From Mariniphaga sp963747515 (GTDB lineage Bacteria; Bacteroidota; Bacteroidia; Bacteroidales; Prolixibacteraceae): DNA of 64,000 nucleotides. The notes below the pieces were generated by a model. That model saw only the letters and a program-made list of their open reading frames with translations. It ran no database searches and was not told the DNA's origin. Of this stretch, positions 44,113-53,615 are shown piece after piece (within the stretch, counting starts at the first letter, position 1; each line of letters opens with the position of its first letter). The position numbers were made by a program, and so were the translations under genes. Location: NCBI GenBank assembly GCA_963747515.1, contig CAVVFN010000008.1:558001-622000 (forward strand). The letters are read 5' to 3'.

Positions 44113-44745
44113 ATGATTCAACCAGCTTCTGTTCTTTTAAGCACCGCCTGTTTTGCACCAGTGCAATATTTCTCAAAACTCTTACTGTTTCAAAATGTCT
44201 TTATTGAGCAGTTTGAAAATTTTCCCAAACAAACCTACCGAAATCGTTACCAAATTCTGGGAGCTAACGGACCTGTTTCATTGGTGGTGCCGGTGGTGAA
44301 AGGACGCGGACAGAAAATAAACATTAGAGATCTGAAAATTTCTTACGATACCAATTGGCAACGGAACCACTGGCGCACCATCTTTTCCGCCTACAACTCC
44401 TCCCCTTTTTTCGAATATTACAAAGATGATATTTATCCTTTTTTCAATAAGCCATGGAAATTCCTCTTTGATTACAACCTTGCAACCCTGAAAACCATAT
44501 GTAATTTGCTGGAAATTGAATGTGAATTACTTCTTACCAATGACTTTGAAAAAGTGCCCCAAAATACGTTAAATCTGCGCGAAGGTATCACCCCCAAGAG
44601 TCATAAAGCCTTTCCCGATTCAATCTTTCATCCCCATCCCTACACCCAGGTGTTTTCCGAACGTTTTGATTTCATTCCTAATCTAAGTATACTGGATCTG
44701 ATTTTTAATGAGGGGCCAAACAGTATCACTCTTCTGGAAAATTAA
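44113..44745 (+). CDS. WbqC-family protein
   Basis: 210 residues. It matches WbqC-like proteins in the LSTACFAPVQYFSKLLLFQ start, the QTYRNRYQILGANGPVSLVVP strand pair and the central NWQRNHWRTIFSAYNSSPFFEYY motif. The family is often found near polysaccharide and surface-glycan genes; its reaction is not established. It starts two bases after the LapA-like gene, so the two form one operon. A link to lipopolysaccharide is inference. Confidence 0.85.
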   Translation: MIQPASVLLSTACFAPVQYFSKLLLFQNVFIEQFENFPKQTYRNRYQILGANGPVSLVVPVVKGRGQKINIRDLKISYDTNWQRNHWRTIFSAYNSSPFFEYYKDDIYPFFNKPWKFLFDYNLATLKTICNLLEIECELLLTNDFEKVPQNTLNLREGITPKSHKAFPDSIFHPHPYTQVFSERFDFIPNLSILDLIFNEGPNSITLLEN

Positions 44746-44873
44746 CTTTAAGACAGATTCGGGTATAATTTTTTTTTCATACCCTATCTACAGGAATAAA
44801 TATCCATAGAATTCCATTCTTTGAAATCGGATTAAAGTTGATTTATATTTTGTCCGGGGAGCATAAAAGTTAT

Positions 44874-45290
44874 TCATCTAAAAAATAATTCCAGAATATC
44901 CCGGTGGTCGAATGCCAACTCGGGCAGGGAAAGTAATGGAAACCATTCTGCCCGGGCAGCATCATCACCTCCTTTAACCTTTTGTTTTTTTGGCAGCCGT
45001 GTGGAAAAAACCACTGAGATTGTGCGGTGCCGTGGATCACGATCAACAGCATCGAAGGCTTTAAACTGCTCCATTCTTTGAACCTCCAAACCTGTTTCTT
45101 CCTTTAATTCACGCTTACAGGCAGTTTCCAGCAACTCTTCCATATTTACGAATCCTCCGGGCAATGCCCATTTATCTTTAAAAGGCTCTATACCCCGTTG
45201 TACAAGCAAGACAAAGAAATCGTCCTTAACCTTTGTATAAACCAGGGCATCAACGGTAATGGCAGGGCGAGGATACTTATAACAATACAT
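44874..45290 (-). CDS. Nudix hydrolase
   Basis: About 138 residues from the ATG at 45290 (MYCYKYPRPAITVDALVY), chosen because Nudix homology begins there. The Nudix box is complete: GGFVNMEELLETACKRELKE followed by ETGL. It removes a nucleoside-diphosphate-linked moiety; the substrate (ADP-ribose, dihydroneopterin-type or oxidised nucleotides) cannot be told. It follows a 30-residue membrane ORF by 29 bp in the same direction. Confidence 0.88.
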   Translation of the reverse strand: MYCYKYPRPAITVDALVYTKVKDDFFVLLVQRGIEPFKDKWALPGGFVNMEELLETACKRELKEETGLEVQRMEQFKAFDAVDRDPRHRTISVVFSTRLPKKQKVKGGDDAARAEWFPLLSLPELAFDHRDILELFFR

Positions 45291-45319
45291 AAAATTTTTA
45301 ATTAGTGATAATTCGATGT

Positions 45320-45412
45320 TCAGCCCTTTCTGCCGGTTTTCCAATATTTGGCAACCATCAACAACATGAATAAAAAGATGATGATATATATGAGAAGTTC
45401 AATTTGTTTCAT
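45320..45412 (-). CDS. Predicted 30-residue single-pass membrane protein
   Basis: ATG at 45412 lies inside the end of the NlpC/P60 gene (overlap 14 bp) and the frame ends with TGA at 45320. The product is a short head (MKQIE), one strongly hydrophobic helix (LLIYIIIFLFMLLMVAKYW) and a basic tail (KTGRKG). It looks like a genuine small membrane protein, translated by coupling to the upstream gene. No family known to me. Confidence 0.5.
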   Translation of the reverse strand: MKQIELLIYIIIFLFMLLMVAKYWKTGRKG

Positions 45413-46199
45413 TTGATCCAATCATTTTCTTTATTACACGCATTTTGTGGGTGTAACGTTTCAAATCTACGTTAAAAATTCCATATTGATCTACATTATC
45501 TATACGAACTTTTCCTGAAGCATGTATTATCTTGTTGCGTTTCCAGATGACTCCCACATGCATAATCTGTCCTTCGTCATTGTCAAAAAAAGCAAGGTCA
45601 CCAGGAAGAGCTTCATCCACGAAACTCAGTGGAATTCCATGCTTTACCTGGGTACTGGCATCACGGGGAATAGGCATACCTATCATTTTATACAGAATCT
45701 GGGTGAATCCGCTGCAATCAATTCCAAAGGGAGAACGCCCTCCCCATAAATAGGGAGCATTGAAGTATTTTAATGCTTGTCGTATCAGGATTTCACGGGG
45801 ACTTTTTAAGTGACCATAAAAAACATCACCGGCAGCCTTATAGGTTTGATCGCTAATTGTAAACTGCTTAAGGTAGGGCCTCCATACAGGCAGTGTACTT
45901 CCGGCAACCAGCATCAGATTTTGCTCATTATTTACAGGTATAAGATTAATGATATCACTGGTGACAGCAAACGGCCGGTTTTCCAGCCGTGTGTACGAAC
46001 GTTCATTTACTGGAATAATCATTTTACTGTCGATCCATCCTTCATAACTATCCCAGGCTAGTTTAACATTGCTCCATCCCACCATTTCTCCGGTAATTTG
46101 AAAATGTTCACCAAAAAGTACCTGTGTCACCATTTCACTTTTTTCCGAAGGTTCTTTTCTTACTGGAATGATGCTTAATCCTGAAATACCATATTCCAT
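45399..46199 (-). CDS. NlpC/P60 (C40) peptidase with SH3-like domain
   Basis: 266 residues. Residues 1-130 are a bacterial SH3-like region (LSIIPVRKEPSEKSEMVTQ, WSNVKLAWDSYEGWI). The C-terminal C40 domain has the catalytic Cys in PFGIDCSGFTQILYKMI, the His in GQIMHVGVIW, and the third residue in KIIHASGKV. No obvious signal peptide is present, which is odd for a wall hydrolase. Known homologues cleave the D-Glu-diaminopimelate bond in peptidoglycan peptides and can act in cytoplasmic muropeptide recycling. Confidence 0.9.
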   Translation of the reverse strand: MEYGISGLSIIPVRKEPSEKSEMVTQVLFGEHFQITGEMVGWSNVKLAWDSYEGWIDSKMIIPVNERSYTRLENRPFAVTSDIINLIPVNNEQNLMLVAGSTLPVWRPYLKQFTISDQTYKAAGDVFYGHLKSPREILIRQALKYFNAPYLWGGRSPFGIDCSGFTQILYKMIGMPIPRDASTQVKHGIPLSFVDEALPGDLAFFDNDEGQIMHVGVIWKRNKIIHASGKVRIDNVDQYGIFNVDLKRYTHKMRVIKKMIGSNETN

Positions 46200-46366
46200 T
46201 CAATTTATTTCTTAACTTTATTTTAAAAACAAAATAACACTATAATTAGGCGAATAAACACAAATCTATAAAAAAAACCCTGCACACTAATCAGGTACGA
46301 TTTTTATTCGTAATTTTTGAACATGAAACTGCACAAATTTTGAGCAGGAATAGAAAGTAAAATAAC

Positions 46367-48460
46367 ATGAGCAACTTTTTTAACAGGCTGAGAAGATATA
46401 CCCGCACATTTTATTGGTTTCTTGTATTTCTGATAACCGCAGGATTTTTATTTTTAATTTTGCCAGGAGAATCCCGCTTCAGGTATGAGTATCAAAAAGG
46501 TACTCCATGGAACCATGAAAACCTGGTGGCGCCTTTCGATTTTGCCATTCTGAAAACTTCGGACGAGTTGGAAAGGGATCGTCAGGAACAACTTAAATCA
46601 ATTGTACCTTATTTTACCTTTGATACCTTAATGGCCCAACAACAAATTCAGCAGTTGGAAGCCGATTGGCAGTCAATTACCGACTCCGCCAATAACAAAA
46701 CAATGACAGAAGCTTTAAATTTATTAAAAGAAACCCTTTCAAATCTGTATCAAACAGGCATTCTTCCCCGTTCACCGGAAAGCTATGAAGAACTTTCAGA
46801 TAAAGGAGAACTTAAAAAACGAATCGGAAATTTTGTTACCCGAATTCCAAAAGAAACCATCAACTCCGAAAAATCTGCTTATAATAAGCTTAATCAGACT
46901 TTAAATACACTGGCTGAAAAAAATCCCGAACTGGAGGAATTTCTTTTACAACTTCAACCTGAAAGGTATATTTCATCGAACATGGCATATGACAGCAGTA
47001 CTACTCAAAAAGAACGCGATGAAATTCTGAAAAATATTTCCACAACCCGAGGATTGGTGCAGGCCGGCGAACGTATTATTCTTGAAGGAGAAATTATTAA
47101 TGACGAAAGGTTTCAGATTTTGGAATCGTTAAAAGCCAGCTATGAGTCGGAACGTGGTGAAGGAATAAACCGTTACATGGTTTACATTGGAAAGGGAATA
47201 TTAATCCTGGTGTTTATGGTTTTACTGTTTACTTTTTTGTATATCTACCGGTTCGATATCCTGACTCAATTCAGCAAATTGTCATTTCTGCTTTTGTTTC
47301 TGGTAAGCATGATTTTGTTAACAATGTTTATAAATTCATTTCCCAGATTGCATATTTACCTGGTTCCATTTGCCATATTCCCTATTGTTATCCACACATT
47401 TTTCGATTCGCGCACTGCAATTTTCACCCTCATTATTGCCAGTCTTATTGCAGGTTTTTATGCACCCAATAATTATGAATTTGTGCTGCTCCAGGTTACA
47501 GCCGGTGTAGTAGCTGTTTTCAGCCTGAATAAAATGCACCGTCGGGGACATCTGATTATGGCTGTCGTTTGGGTACTTCTAACCTATATCGTCATTTATT
47601 TTGCCCTGGAAATGATCTTCGAAGGCACCCTAAGTTCACTAAATTATAAAATGCTGCAATGGTTTGGACTCAGTAGTATACTCATTGTTTTGGTTTACCC
47701 GCTGGTATTTATATTCGAGAAAATATTCGGATTTGTTTCAGATGTAACCCTTATTGAACTGTCGGATACAAATCAGCCCTTGTTGCGAAAAATGGCAGAA
47801 GAAGCACCCGGTTCATTTCAGCATTCCCTGCAGATTGCCAACCTGAGCGAAGAAATTATCCTGAAAATTGGAGGCAATCCATTCCTTGTAAGGGCAGGAG
47901 CATTATATCATGATATTGGCAAAATAGCAAGTCCGGAATTTTTCATAGAGAACCAGGCAGTGGGAATCAATCCTCATGACAATTTAAACCACCTGAAAAG
48001 TGCAGAAGTGATCATCGATCATGTTAAAAATGGTGTAAAACTTGCAAAAAAATATAAATTGCCTGAAGCACTTATGGAATTCATTGCGACTCACCATGGA
48101 ACCACTAAGACTCAGTACTTTTACCTGAAACATCAGGAAGAAAACCCTATGGAAAAGGTGGATGAAAAATTGTTTGTTTATCCTGGTCCGCTGCCCCGTT
48201 CAAAGGAAGCTGCTGTTGTAATGATTATTGATGGCATTGAAGCTGCGTCACGCAGCCTGAAGGATAAAACCCTTGAAAACATTAAGGGTGTGGTGAATAC
48301 CATGATCGATCAAAAAATCAGGGACAGGCAGTTGGAAGACTCAGAATTAACGTTTAAGGACATTAAAATGATAAAAGAAACGTTATTGAAAAAGTTGTTA
48401 AATATTTACCATGTTCGAATTGAATACCCAAAGGAAAAAGATGAGGAATCCAAAAGATAA
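46367..48460 (+). CDS. 7TM-HD (PgpH-like) cyclic-di-AMP phosphodiesterase
   Basis: 697 residues. One N-terminal helix (about 15-32) and a large extracytoplasmic 7TMR-HDED domain (to about 275) are followed by seven membrane helices (about 280-460) and a cytoplasmic HD domain with GALYHDIGKIASPEFF and later IATHHGTT-type His residues. Firmicute PgpH degrades c-di-AMP; Bacteroidota members share the architecture. Monocistronic by context, followed 50 bp on by the S41 gene. Confidence 0.9.
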   Translation: MSNFFNRLRRYTRTFYWFLVFLITAGFLFLILPGESRFRYEYQKGTPWNHENLVAPFDFAILKTSDELERDRQEQLKSIVPYFTFDTLMAQQQIQQLEADWQSITDSANNKTMTEALNLLKETLSNLYQTGILPRSPESYEELSDKGELKKRIGNFVTRIPKETINSEKSAYNKLNQTLNTLAEKNPELEEFLLQLQPERYISSNMAYDSSTTQKERDEILKNISTTRGLVQAGERIILEGEIINDERFQILESLKASYESERGEGINRYMVYIGKGILILVFMVLLFTFLYIYRFDILTQFSKLSFLLLFLVSMILLTMFINSFPRLHIYLVPFAIFPIVIHTFFDSRTAIFTLIIASLIAGFYAPNNYEFVLLQVTAGVVAVFSLNKMHRRGHLIMAVVWVLLTYIVIYFALEMIFEGTLSSLNYKMLQWFGLSSILIVLVYPLVFIFEKIFGFVSDVTLIELSDTNQPLLRKMAEEAPGSFQHSLQIANLSEEIILKIGGNPFLVRAGALYHDIGKIASPEFFIENQAVGINPHDNLNHLKSAEVIIDHVKNGVKLAKKYKLPEALMEFIATHHGTTKTQYFYLKHQEENPMEKVDEKLFVYPGPLPRSKEAAVVMIIDGIEAASRSLKDKTLENIKGVVNTMIDQKIRDRQLEDSELTFKDIKMIKETLLKKLLNIYHVRIEYPKEKDEESKR

Positions 48461-48470
48461 AAAGATTATT

Positions 48471-48478
48471 TATTTTTG
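48471..48478 (+). promoter_or_regulatory. Possible -7 element TATTTTTG upstream of the S41 gene
   Basis: Matches TAnnTTTG, 32 bp before the ATG at 48511; no -33 TTG at the expected distance. Confidence 0.3.
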
Positions 48479-48510
48479 TGCAGAAAAATTTTAAAATAGC
48501 AAAATAGAAT

Positions 48511-49950
48511 ATGAAAAAGTTGAGAAATATAGCTTTGCTCCTGTTTGTGTTATCGTTTATGATTACTTCCTGCAGTGAAAGCCCGCTGCCTGAACCTGAA
48601 AATCCGGCAGAAATTAAAGCGGAAGCATCAAAAATTACTCAAAAAGTAAACTCGTTCATTAAAGATGTGATGAATGATATTTACCTGTGGTATAAAGACG
48701 TTCCCGATCTGGATATTCGCTATGAAGTAAATTCAGAAGATTATTTTTATAAGCTCCTGTATATCGACGATAAGTGGTCGTTTATTACAGATGATGTTCA
48801 ATCGCTCGAAAATACATTTGAAGGGGTGGAAACCTCGTTTGGCTATTCTCTTGTTTTTGGTACATTTTCAAATACAGGTAATAAATTCGCCATAGTGGAA
48901 TATGTATATCCCAATACCCCGGCATCAGAAGCAGGCATTGAACGGGGAGATATCATCGTTAAAATGAATGGAAATGATATTACTGAAGAAAATGCCAGAG
49001 ATTTGCTTAATGCTGATAATTTAAATCTTTCCCTTGGTATCCTGGGTGATGGAAGCATCTCGGTAGATCCTAATACAGTCAACATTACATCCAGAGAATT
49101 AAATCTCGATCCGGTTGTCGTTTCAGAGGTAGTCGAACATGACGGAAAAAAAATAGGATACCTCTTTTATGCTCAGTATATCGGGGAATATAATTCAAGC
49201 CTCGACAATGCCTTTCAATATTTTCTGGATGAAGGAATAACCGATTTGGTTGTTGATTTACGTTACAATCCTGGAGGAGGAATTGATGCTGCCCAATATT
49301 TTTGCAGTTCCATTGCACCTTTAAGTGTAGTAAATGAGAAAAAAACATTGGTAACATTCCAGTGGAATGATAAGTATCAAAAGTTTTTACAGGAGGATAA
49401 CCAGGTTGAAAATTTGAGGGTACCTTTTTTGAATACTACATCAGTTAAGCTAGGCCTTAATAAAGTATATTTTCTTACCGGATCAGGTACCGCTTCCGCT
49501 TCCGAGTTGAGTATTACAGGTTTAAAACCTTATATGGATGTTGTAATGGTGGGCGATACCACTTTTGGAAAATATACAGCTTCGCAAACCTTTAAACCCG
49601 AACATTTTTACACAAATCCCGAAGATTACAAAGATTTTACAAATTGGGGACTTCAGCCAATAATAGCGCGCTTTGCCAATTCATTGGGGATTACCGATTT
49701 CAAAGATGGATTTGCACCTGACATACTGGTTGAAGAAAACCCATTCTCAATGGTTCCGCTTGGAGATAAGGAAGATCCTCTTTTCAAGGCAGCTATTGAA
49801 GACATAACCGGGACTCCTGTGATTGCTATGAAGAAAGCCACAATACCATCGCCGGAATATACCATCTTCGACCGTGGTTTTTCCAGATACGATTCCAATA
49901 AGCGCGAATTGCTTATTGATGGCCTTGTCCCAGAAAAATCATCAAAATAA
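48511..49950 (+). CDS. S41-family (C-terminal processing) protease, lipoprotein
   Basis: 479 residues. Lipoprotein signal MKKLRNIALLLFVLSFMITS followed by Cys at about residue 21. A PDZ-like domain lies at about 110-195 (YVYPNTPASEAGIERGDIIVK), and a protease domain has the catalytic Ser in FLTGSGTASASELSI; GDTTFGKYTASQTF contains the expected Lys. Membrane-anchored peptidase of the envelope, probably trimming or degrading exported proteins. Followed by a strong terminator. Confidence 0.92.
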   Translation: MKKLRNIALLLFVLSFMITSCSESPLPEPENPAEIKAEASKITQKVNSFIKDVMNDIYLWYKDVPDLDIRYEVNSEDYFYKLLYIDDKWSFITDDVQSLENTFEGVETSFGYSLVFGTFSNTGNKFAIVEYVYPNTPASEAGIERGDIIVKMNGNDITEENARDLLNADNLNLSLGILGDGSISVDPNTVNITSRELNLDPVVVSEVVEHDGKKIGYLFYAQYIGEYNSSLDNAFQYFLDEGITDLVVDLRYNPGGGIDAAQYFCSSIAPLSVVNEKKTLVTFQWNDKYQKFLQEDNQVENLRVPFLNTTSVKLGLNKVYFLTGSGTASASELSITGLKPYMDVVMVGDTTFGKYTASQTFKPEHFYTNPEDYKDFTNWGLQPIIARFANSLGITDFKDGFAPDILVEENPFSMVPLGDKEDPLFKAAIEDITGTPVIAMKKATIPSPEYTIFDRGFSRYDSNKRELLIDGLVPEKSSK

Positions 49951-49972
49951 GAACAACTAAATTTCATTGATA

Positions 49973-50003
49973 AAAGGCTGCTTTCGGGCAGCCTTTCCTT
50001 TTC
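49973..50003 (+). terminator. Terminator of the S41 protease gene
   Basis: Stem AAAGGCTGC / GCAGCCTTT (49973-49981, 49988-49996) with a six-base loop and a T/C-rich tail. Confidence 0.85.
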
Positions 50004-50036
50004 CTTTAACTGCTTTGCGGCAGTTTGGCAGTTTGC

Positions 50037-50747
50037 TTACTCACGACTTACAGATCCTAATCCTTCAATATTTTCCTTTACTTCCGGATCGCCCAGATAT
50101 TTGATTTTCCCTGCACCTTTAATGGTTGCCTTTAATGAGCGGGTAGCAAATACTTTCCCTGTACCTACACCTTCAATAATAAAATCAACATCTTTGGCTT
50201 TAAGTTCGCCTGCATCGATATGCCCGGCACCTGCCAACCGCATATGAAGAACATCGGCTATCCCAAGTAATTCAACCAATACTCCCCCTTTATTTTCAAG
50301 TGAAATTTTATCGGCTTTTGCCTGCAGTTTAACTTTAGCCCCTCCTTCCAGTATTACCTCCAGATTTTTAAATTCAAGATATCCTCTGGTTTCAAGCTTA
50401 ATGCTGCCAAAAACCCGGAGCCAGGTAAGTCTGTCGAAGGTAACAAGAATAGTTATGCGACTAAAATCGAAAGGTTTCCGGTCGACATGCACATGAAGCA
50501 ATCCCCCCTCGTTCGAAAATTTCAGGTAATCGTATGCTTTAGGATCATTAACCCTGACTTCAACTGAATGGGTATTTCCTTGTACCAGTTCTACTCCATA
50601 AGCACCTTCGAGAAAAAGTTGGGTAAACTTATCCATCTTATAGGTTCTCGACTCCACGTTTTTATCCTGACCAACTGCAGAAACAGAATATAACAGCTCT
50701 GTTAGTAATAACATGCCGACGGATAAACTAAAAAATATTGATCTCAT
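50037..50747 (-). CDS. Head-GIN (DUF2807-type) domain protein, secreted
   Basis: 236 residues with a signal peptide (MRSIFFSLSVGMLLLTELLY..., to about residue 26). It is followed by a repeating beta-helix pattern of strands with alternating G, V and D (FTQLFLEGAYGVELVQGN, ITILVTFDRLTWLRVFGSIK). This matches the putative auto-transporter adhesin head GIN domain common in Bacteroidota. Surface or periplasmic; ligand unknown. Confidence 0.82.
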   Translation of the reverse strand: MRSIFFSLSVGMLLLTELLYSVSAVGQDKNVESRTYKMDKFTQLFLEGAYGVELVQGNTHSVEVRVNDPKAYDYLKFSNEGGLLHVHVDRKPFDFSRITILVTFDRLTWLRVFGSIKLETRGYLEFKNLEVILEGGAKVKLQAKADKISLENKGGVLVELLGIADVLHMRLAGAGHIDAGELKAKDVDFIIEGVGTGKVFATRSLKATIKGAGKIKYLGDPEVKENIEGLGSVSRE

Positions 50748-50857
50748 TCCAGTATTTTTATAGATTAAAAGCTTTTGACTGTAAAATTAAACAGATCGTG
50801 TAAATATAGTATACTAATCCGGTAAATAACCCGGGAATTCTGACGAATAAGTACAAA

Positions 50858-51445
50858 TTAGTTCTTGAGCCGAAGAATAAAAAACAAACCATATACTGCA
50901 AGAGCATAAAGAATAACTATAATAAAATAATCCATAAAAATTATTTTAGGTATTAAAATCATCTGGCGAATTACATATACCAAGGACAAAGCAGCCATAA
51001 TAAAAAGGAAATTAACTGCTGCATGTGAAAACTCCCTAATTAACCAGGCAGAAAAAAACATCCACATCAGTCCAAATACAATCAACACCGAACCTTCAGC
51101 CGGAACATTTGTATTAAGCCGCACCATTCCCCAAACGACAGGAAGGATACCGGCCAGCAACAAACCCCGGCCAATACTTCTTCTTATACGATCTTTGTGG
51201 GTTGGATTTTCAATTAGCGGAAAAATCCTTGGCTTTAAAGGCTCGTGCCGAAACTTATGGGAATGCAAATCTTCTTCCGATGAAATGATATCTCTTTTTA
51301 TCGCCTCCCGGATGGCAGCATTTGCTGCTTCATTCTGATAAAGCTTTCTTTTTTTCAAGATATCGATTAACTGCTCATCCTCCAGTTCCTTTATCTGCAC
51401 CTCAAAATTATGTTCATATTCCATAATACTTGCTTTTCCAGACAT
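50858..51445 (-). CDS. Membrane protein of unknown function with soluble helical N-terminus
   Basis: 195 residues. Residues 1-75 are charged and helical (VQIKELEDEQLIDILKKRKL), followed by four hydrophobic segments (about 88-108, 115-133, 138-160 and 168-192). No family recognised. The start may be at codon 1 or 8. It lies 110 bp upstream of the head-GIN gene in the same direction. Confidence 0.7.
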   Translation of the reverse strand: MSGKASIMEYEHNFEVQIKELEDEQLIDILKKRKLYQNEAANAAIREAIKRDIISSEEDLHSHKFRHEPLKPRIFPLIENPTHKDRIRRSIGRGLLLAGILPVVWGMVRLNTNVPAEGSVLIVFGLMWMFFSAWLIREFSHAAVNFLFIMAALSLVYVIRQMILIPKIIFMDYFIIVILYALAVYGLFFILRLKN

Positions 51446-51530
51446 TTTAAAATATATTTATATTTTCAAACAAATAAATCAGAAAATTGTCTTATAAAAA
51501 GAATTATAAATCCACAAAAAATTATCAGAC

Positions 51531-52691
51531 ATGTACAATTTTGAATACAAAAATCCGGTAAAAATAATTTTCGGCAAAGGCAGTATTCCAAAAGTTGCCA
51601 ATGAAATACCAAAAGGATCGAAAATATTAATAACCTACGGAGGAGGAAGCATTAAACAAAATGGTGTATATGATCAGGTAAAAGATAGCCTGAAAGGTTT
51701 TGATATGCTCGAATTTGGAGGAATTGAGCCTAATCCGCATTATGAAACCTGCATGCAGGCAATAGAATTGATTAAAAATGAAAAAGTCGACTTTTTGCTT
51801 TCAGTTGGTGGCGGTTCGGTTCTGGATGCTACTAAATTCATTGCCGCTGGCGCTTTGTATTCCGGAAATGATCCCTGGGATTTCCTAAAGTACAGATTTG
51901 AAATTGAAGTACAGGAGGCTTTACCTATTGGTGCTGTGTTAACGTTACCTGCTACCGGTTCAGAGATGAACGGAACATCGGTTATTACCAGAGTTTCCAC
52001 TCAGGAAAAAATGGCATTTGGCTCCCCTAAAGTAATGCCACAATTCTCAATACTGGATCCTGAATGTGTTTTTTCCCTGCCCGACCGGCAAGTTGCCAAT
52101 GGAATAGCCGATGCTTTTGTACATGTCATCGAACAATACCTTACGTTTCCGGTCAATTCCCCTCTACAAGATCGTTTTGCAGAAAGCATTCTTTTAACGC
52201 TTATTGAAGAAGGTCCTAAAGTTCTCAAAAACAGAAAAGATTATGATGCAGCAGCCAATTTCATGTGGTGTGCCACTATGGCATTAAATGGCCTTATAGC
52301 AACTGGTGTCCCACAAGATTGGGCTACCCATATGATTGGTCATGAGCTAACTGCATTTCATGGAATCGACCATGCCCGAACCCTTGCAATTGTTTTGCCA
52401 GGAATGATGCACGTCAAACGACACAACAAAAAGGAAAAAATCCTGCAGTATGGGAAGCGTATCTGGGGAATTGTTGAAGGGAACAGCGATGAACGTATTA
52501 ATGAGGCTATTTCCAAAACAGTGGGATTTTTTAATACTCTCGGTATTCCCTGTACGTTGCCTGAATATGAGATACCTGCCGAAACAGTTGTTAAAATTAC
52601 GGAACGGTTCAAAAAGAGGGAGAGTAAACTGGGAGAAAACAAAGACATTGATTACAGACAGGTGAAAACCATACTTGAAGACAGGTTGTAG
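51531..52691 (+). CDS. Iron-containing alcohol dehydrogenase (YqhD/BDH type)
   Basis: 386 residues. The NAD(P)-binding half has ILITYGGGSIKQNGVYDQV and LSVGGGSVLDATKF. The metal-binding half has GIADAFVHVIEQYLTFP and HMIGHELTAFHGIDHARTLAIV, supplying the Asp and His ligands. Reduces aldehydes or ketones to alcohols in the cytoplasm, preferring NADPH if YqhD-like. Single gene, divergent from the head-GIN side. Confidence 0.93.
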   Translation: MYNFEYKNPVKIIFGKGSIPKVANEIPKGSKILITYGGGSIKQNGVYDQVKDSLKGFDMLEFGGIEPNPHYETCMQAIELIKNEKVDFLLSVGGGSVLDATKFIAAGALYSGNDPWDFLKYRFEIEVQEALPIGAVLTLPATGSEMNGTSVITRVSTQEKMAFGSPKVMPQFSILDPECVFSLPDRQVANGIADAFVHVIEQYLTFPVNSPLQDRFAESILLTLIEEGPKVLKNRKDYDAAANFMWCATMALNGLIATGVPQDWATHMIGHELTAFHGIDHARTLAIVLPGMMHVKRHNKKEKILQYGKRIWGIVEGNSDERINEAISKTVGFFNTLGIPCTLPEYEIPAETVVKITERFKKRESKLGENKDIDYRQVKTILEDRL

Positions 52692-52704
52692 AAAATGGCC
52701 TCCT

Positions 52705-53505
52705 TTAGTATTGGGAGACATATCGGTTGATAAGCTCATTGTACTTTTTCAGCAACTGCTGTACCACTTTATTTTGTGCATCGAATAACCGGCCATTGAT
52801 GTGCGAAAGAGGCAGTATTTTTGGAGAAGTACCGGTGATGAAGGCAGCATCAAAGGAATTTACCTGATCGAATTTAATTTCCTGTTCATAAAAGGGCAGG
52901 TTTAATTCCCGGGCAAGTCGTATGGTTTTTGATCTTGTAATTCCAAGCAGTACTTCATTTCCCGGAGGAGTATACAATTGATTTCCCGAAATAAAAAACA
53001 CATTGCTCCGGCTTCCTTCTGTTATCCGGCCTGAATGATCTACCAGCAATACCTCGTAATATCCTTCTTTTTCCATCATTTCATCGGCCCGCTGCCTTAC
53101 AGAAGTTTGAAAAACCTTGGCGTTGGGATTCTCCCTCTCAGCATGTAAAATCCCACAGGTGACCCCTGAAGAAAAAAATTGCTCATCCGGATATTTGTGT
53201 GAAATAAAAAAAGCTTTTAAATTGAATTTACACGACAGCAAAATATTTCCTTCGCTAACCTTATTCTCATCAGTAAGTTGCAATAGGAACCGGGTAATCT
53301 CCTCAATTGAAAATGGTATTGCACATTTTGCCAGCCGGGCAGAAGCAAAAAACCGTTCCAGGTGCTCGTCTACAAATAAAGGAACCGATTGCACTACTCT
53401 TATAACTTCATAAATACCGCCGGTATTTTCCGATACGATAAATTCAGTATTTGCTTTTATCTGTCCGTTATAAATATAAACCCGATGAAGCGGATATTGA
53501 ACCAT
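52705..53505 (-). CDS. Class IV aminotransferase (branched-chain or D-amino-acid type)
   Basis: 266 residues, PLP fold type IV. HLERFFASARLAKCAIPF holds the N-terminal binding elements, NAKVFQTSVRQRADEMM carries the presumed PLP Lys by alignment distance to the EGSRSNVFF block, and LLGITRSKTIRLARELNLP is typical of 4-amino-4-deoxychorismate lyase or D-amino-acid transaminase relatives. Substrate not determinable from sequence. Confidence 0.85.
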   Translation of the reverse strand: MVQYPLHRVYIYNGQIKANTEFIVSENTGGIYEVIRVVQSVPLFVDEHLERFFASARLAKCAIPFSIEEITRFLLQLTDENKVSEGNILLSCKFNLKAFFISHKYPDEQFFSSGVTCGILHAERENPNAKVFQTSVRQRADEMMEKEGYYEVLLVDHSGRITEGSRSNVFFISGNQLYTPPGNEVLLGITRSKTIRLARELNLPFYEQEIKFDQVNSFDAAFITGTSPKILPLSHINGRLFDAQNKVVQQLLKKYNELINRYVSQY

Positions 53506-53615
53506 TCTGTTACAATTAAAATAACAAATGTATGCATTATTTTTACTAAATTCAGGTTCTCATATTTTGAGTTAATGCAACGTAACTTACAGAATTATAC
53601 AGCAGGCTTTTTTTT

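Noticed and set aside
44761..44784. Hairpin GGGTAT/ATACCC as terminator between WbqC and Nudix genes
   Set aside because: The T run lies in the loop rather than after the stem, so it does not fit an intrinsic terminator.
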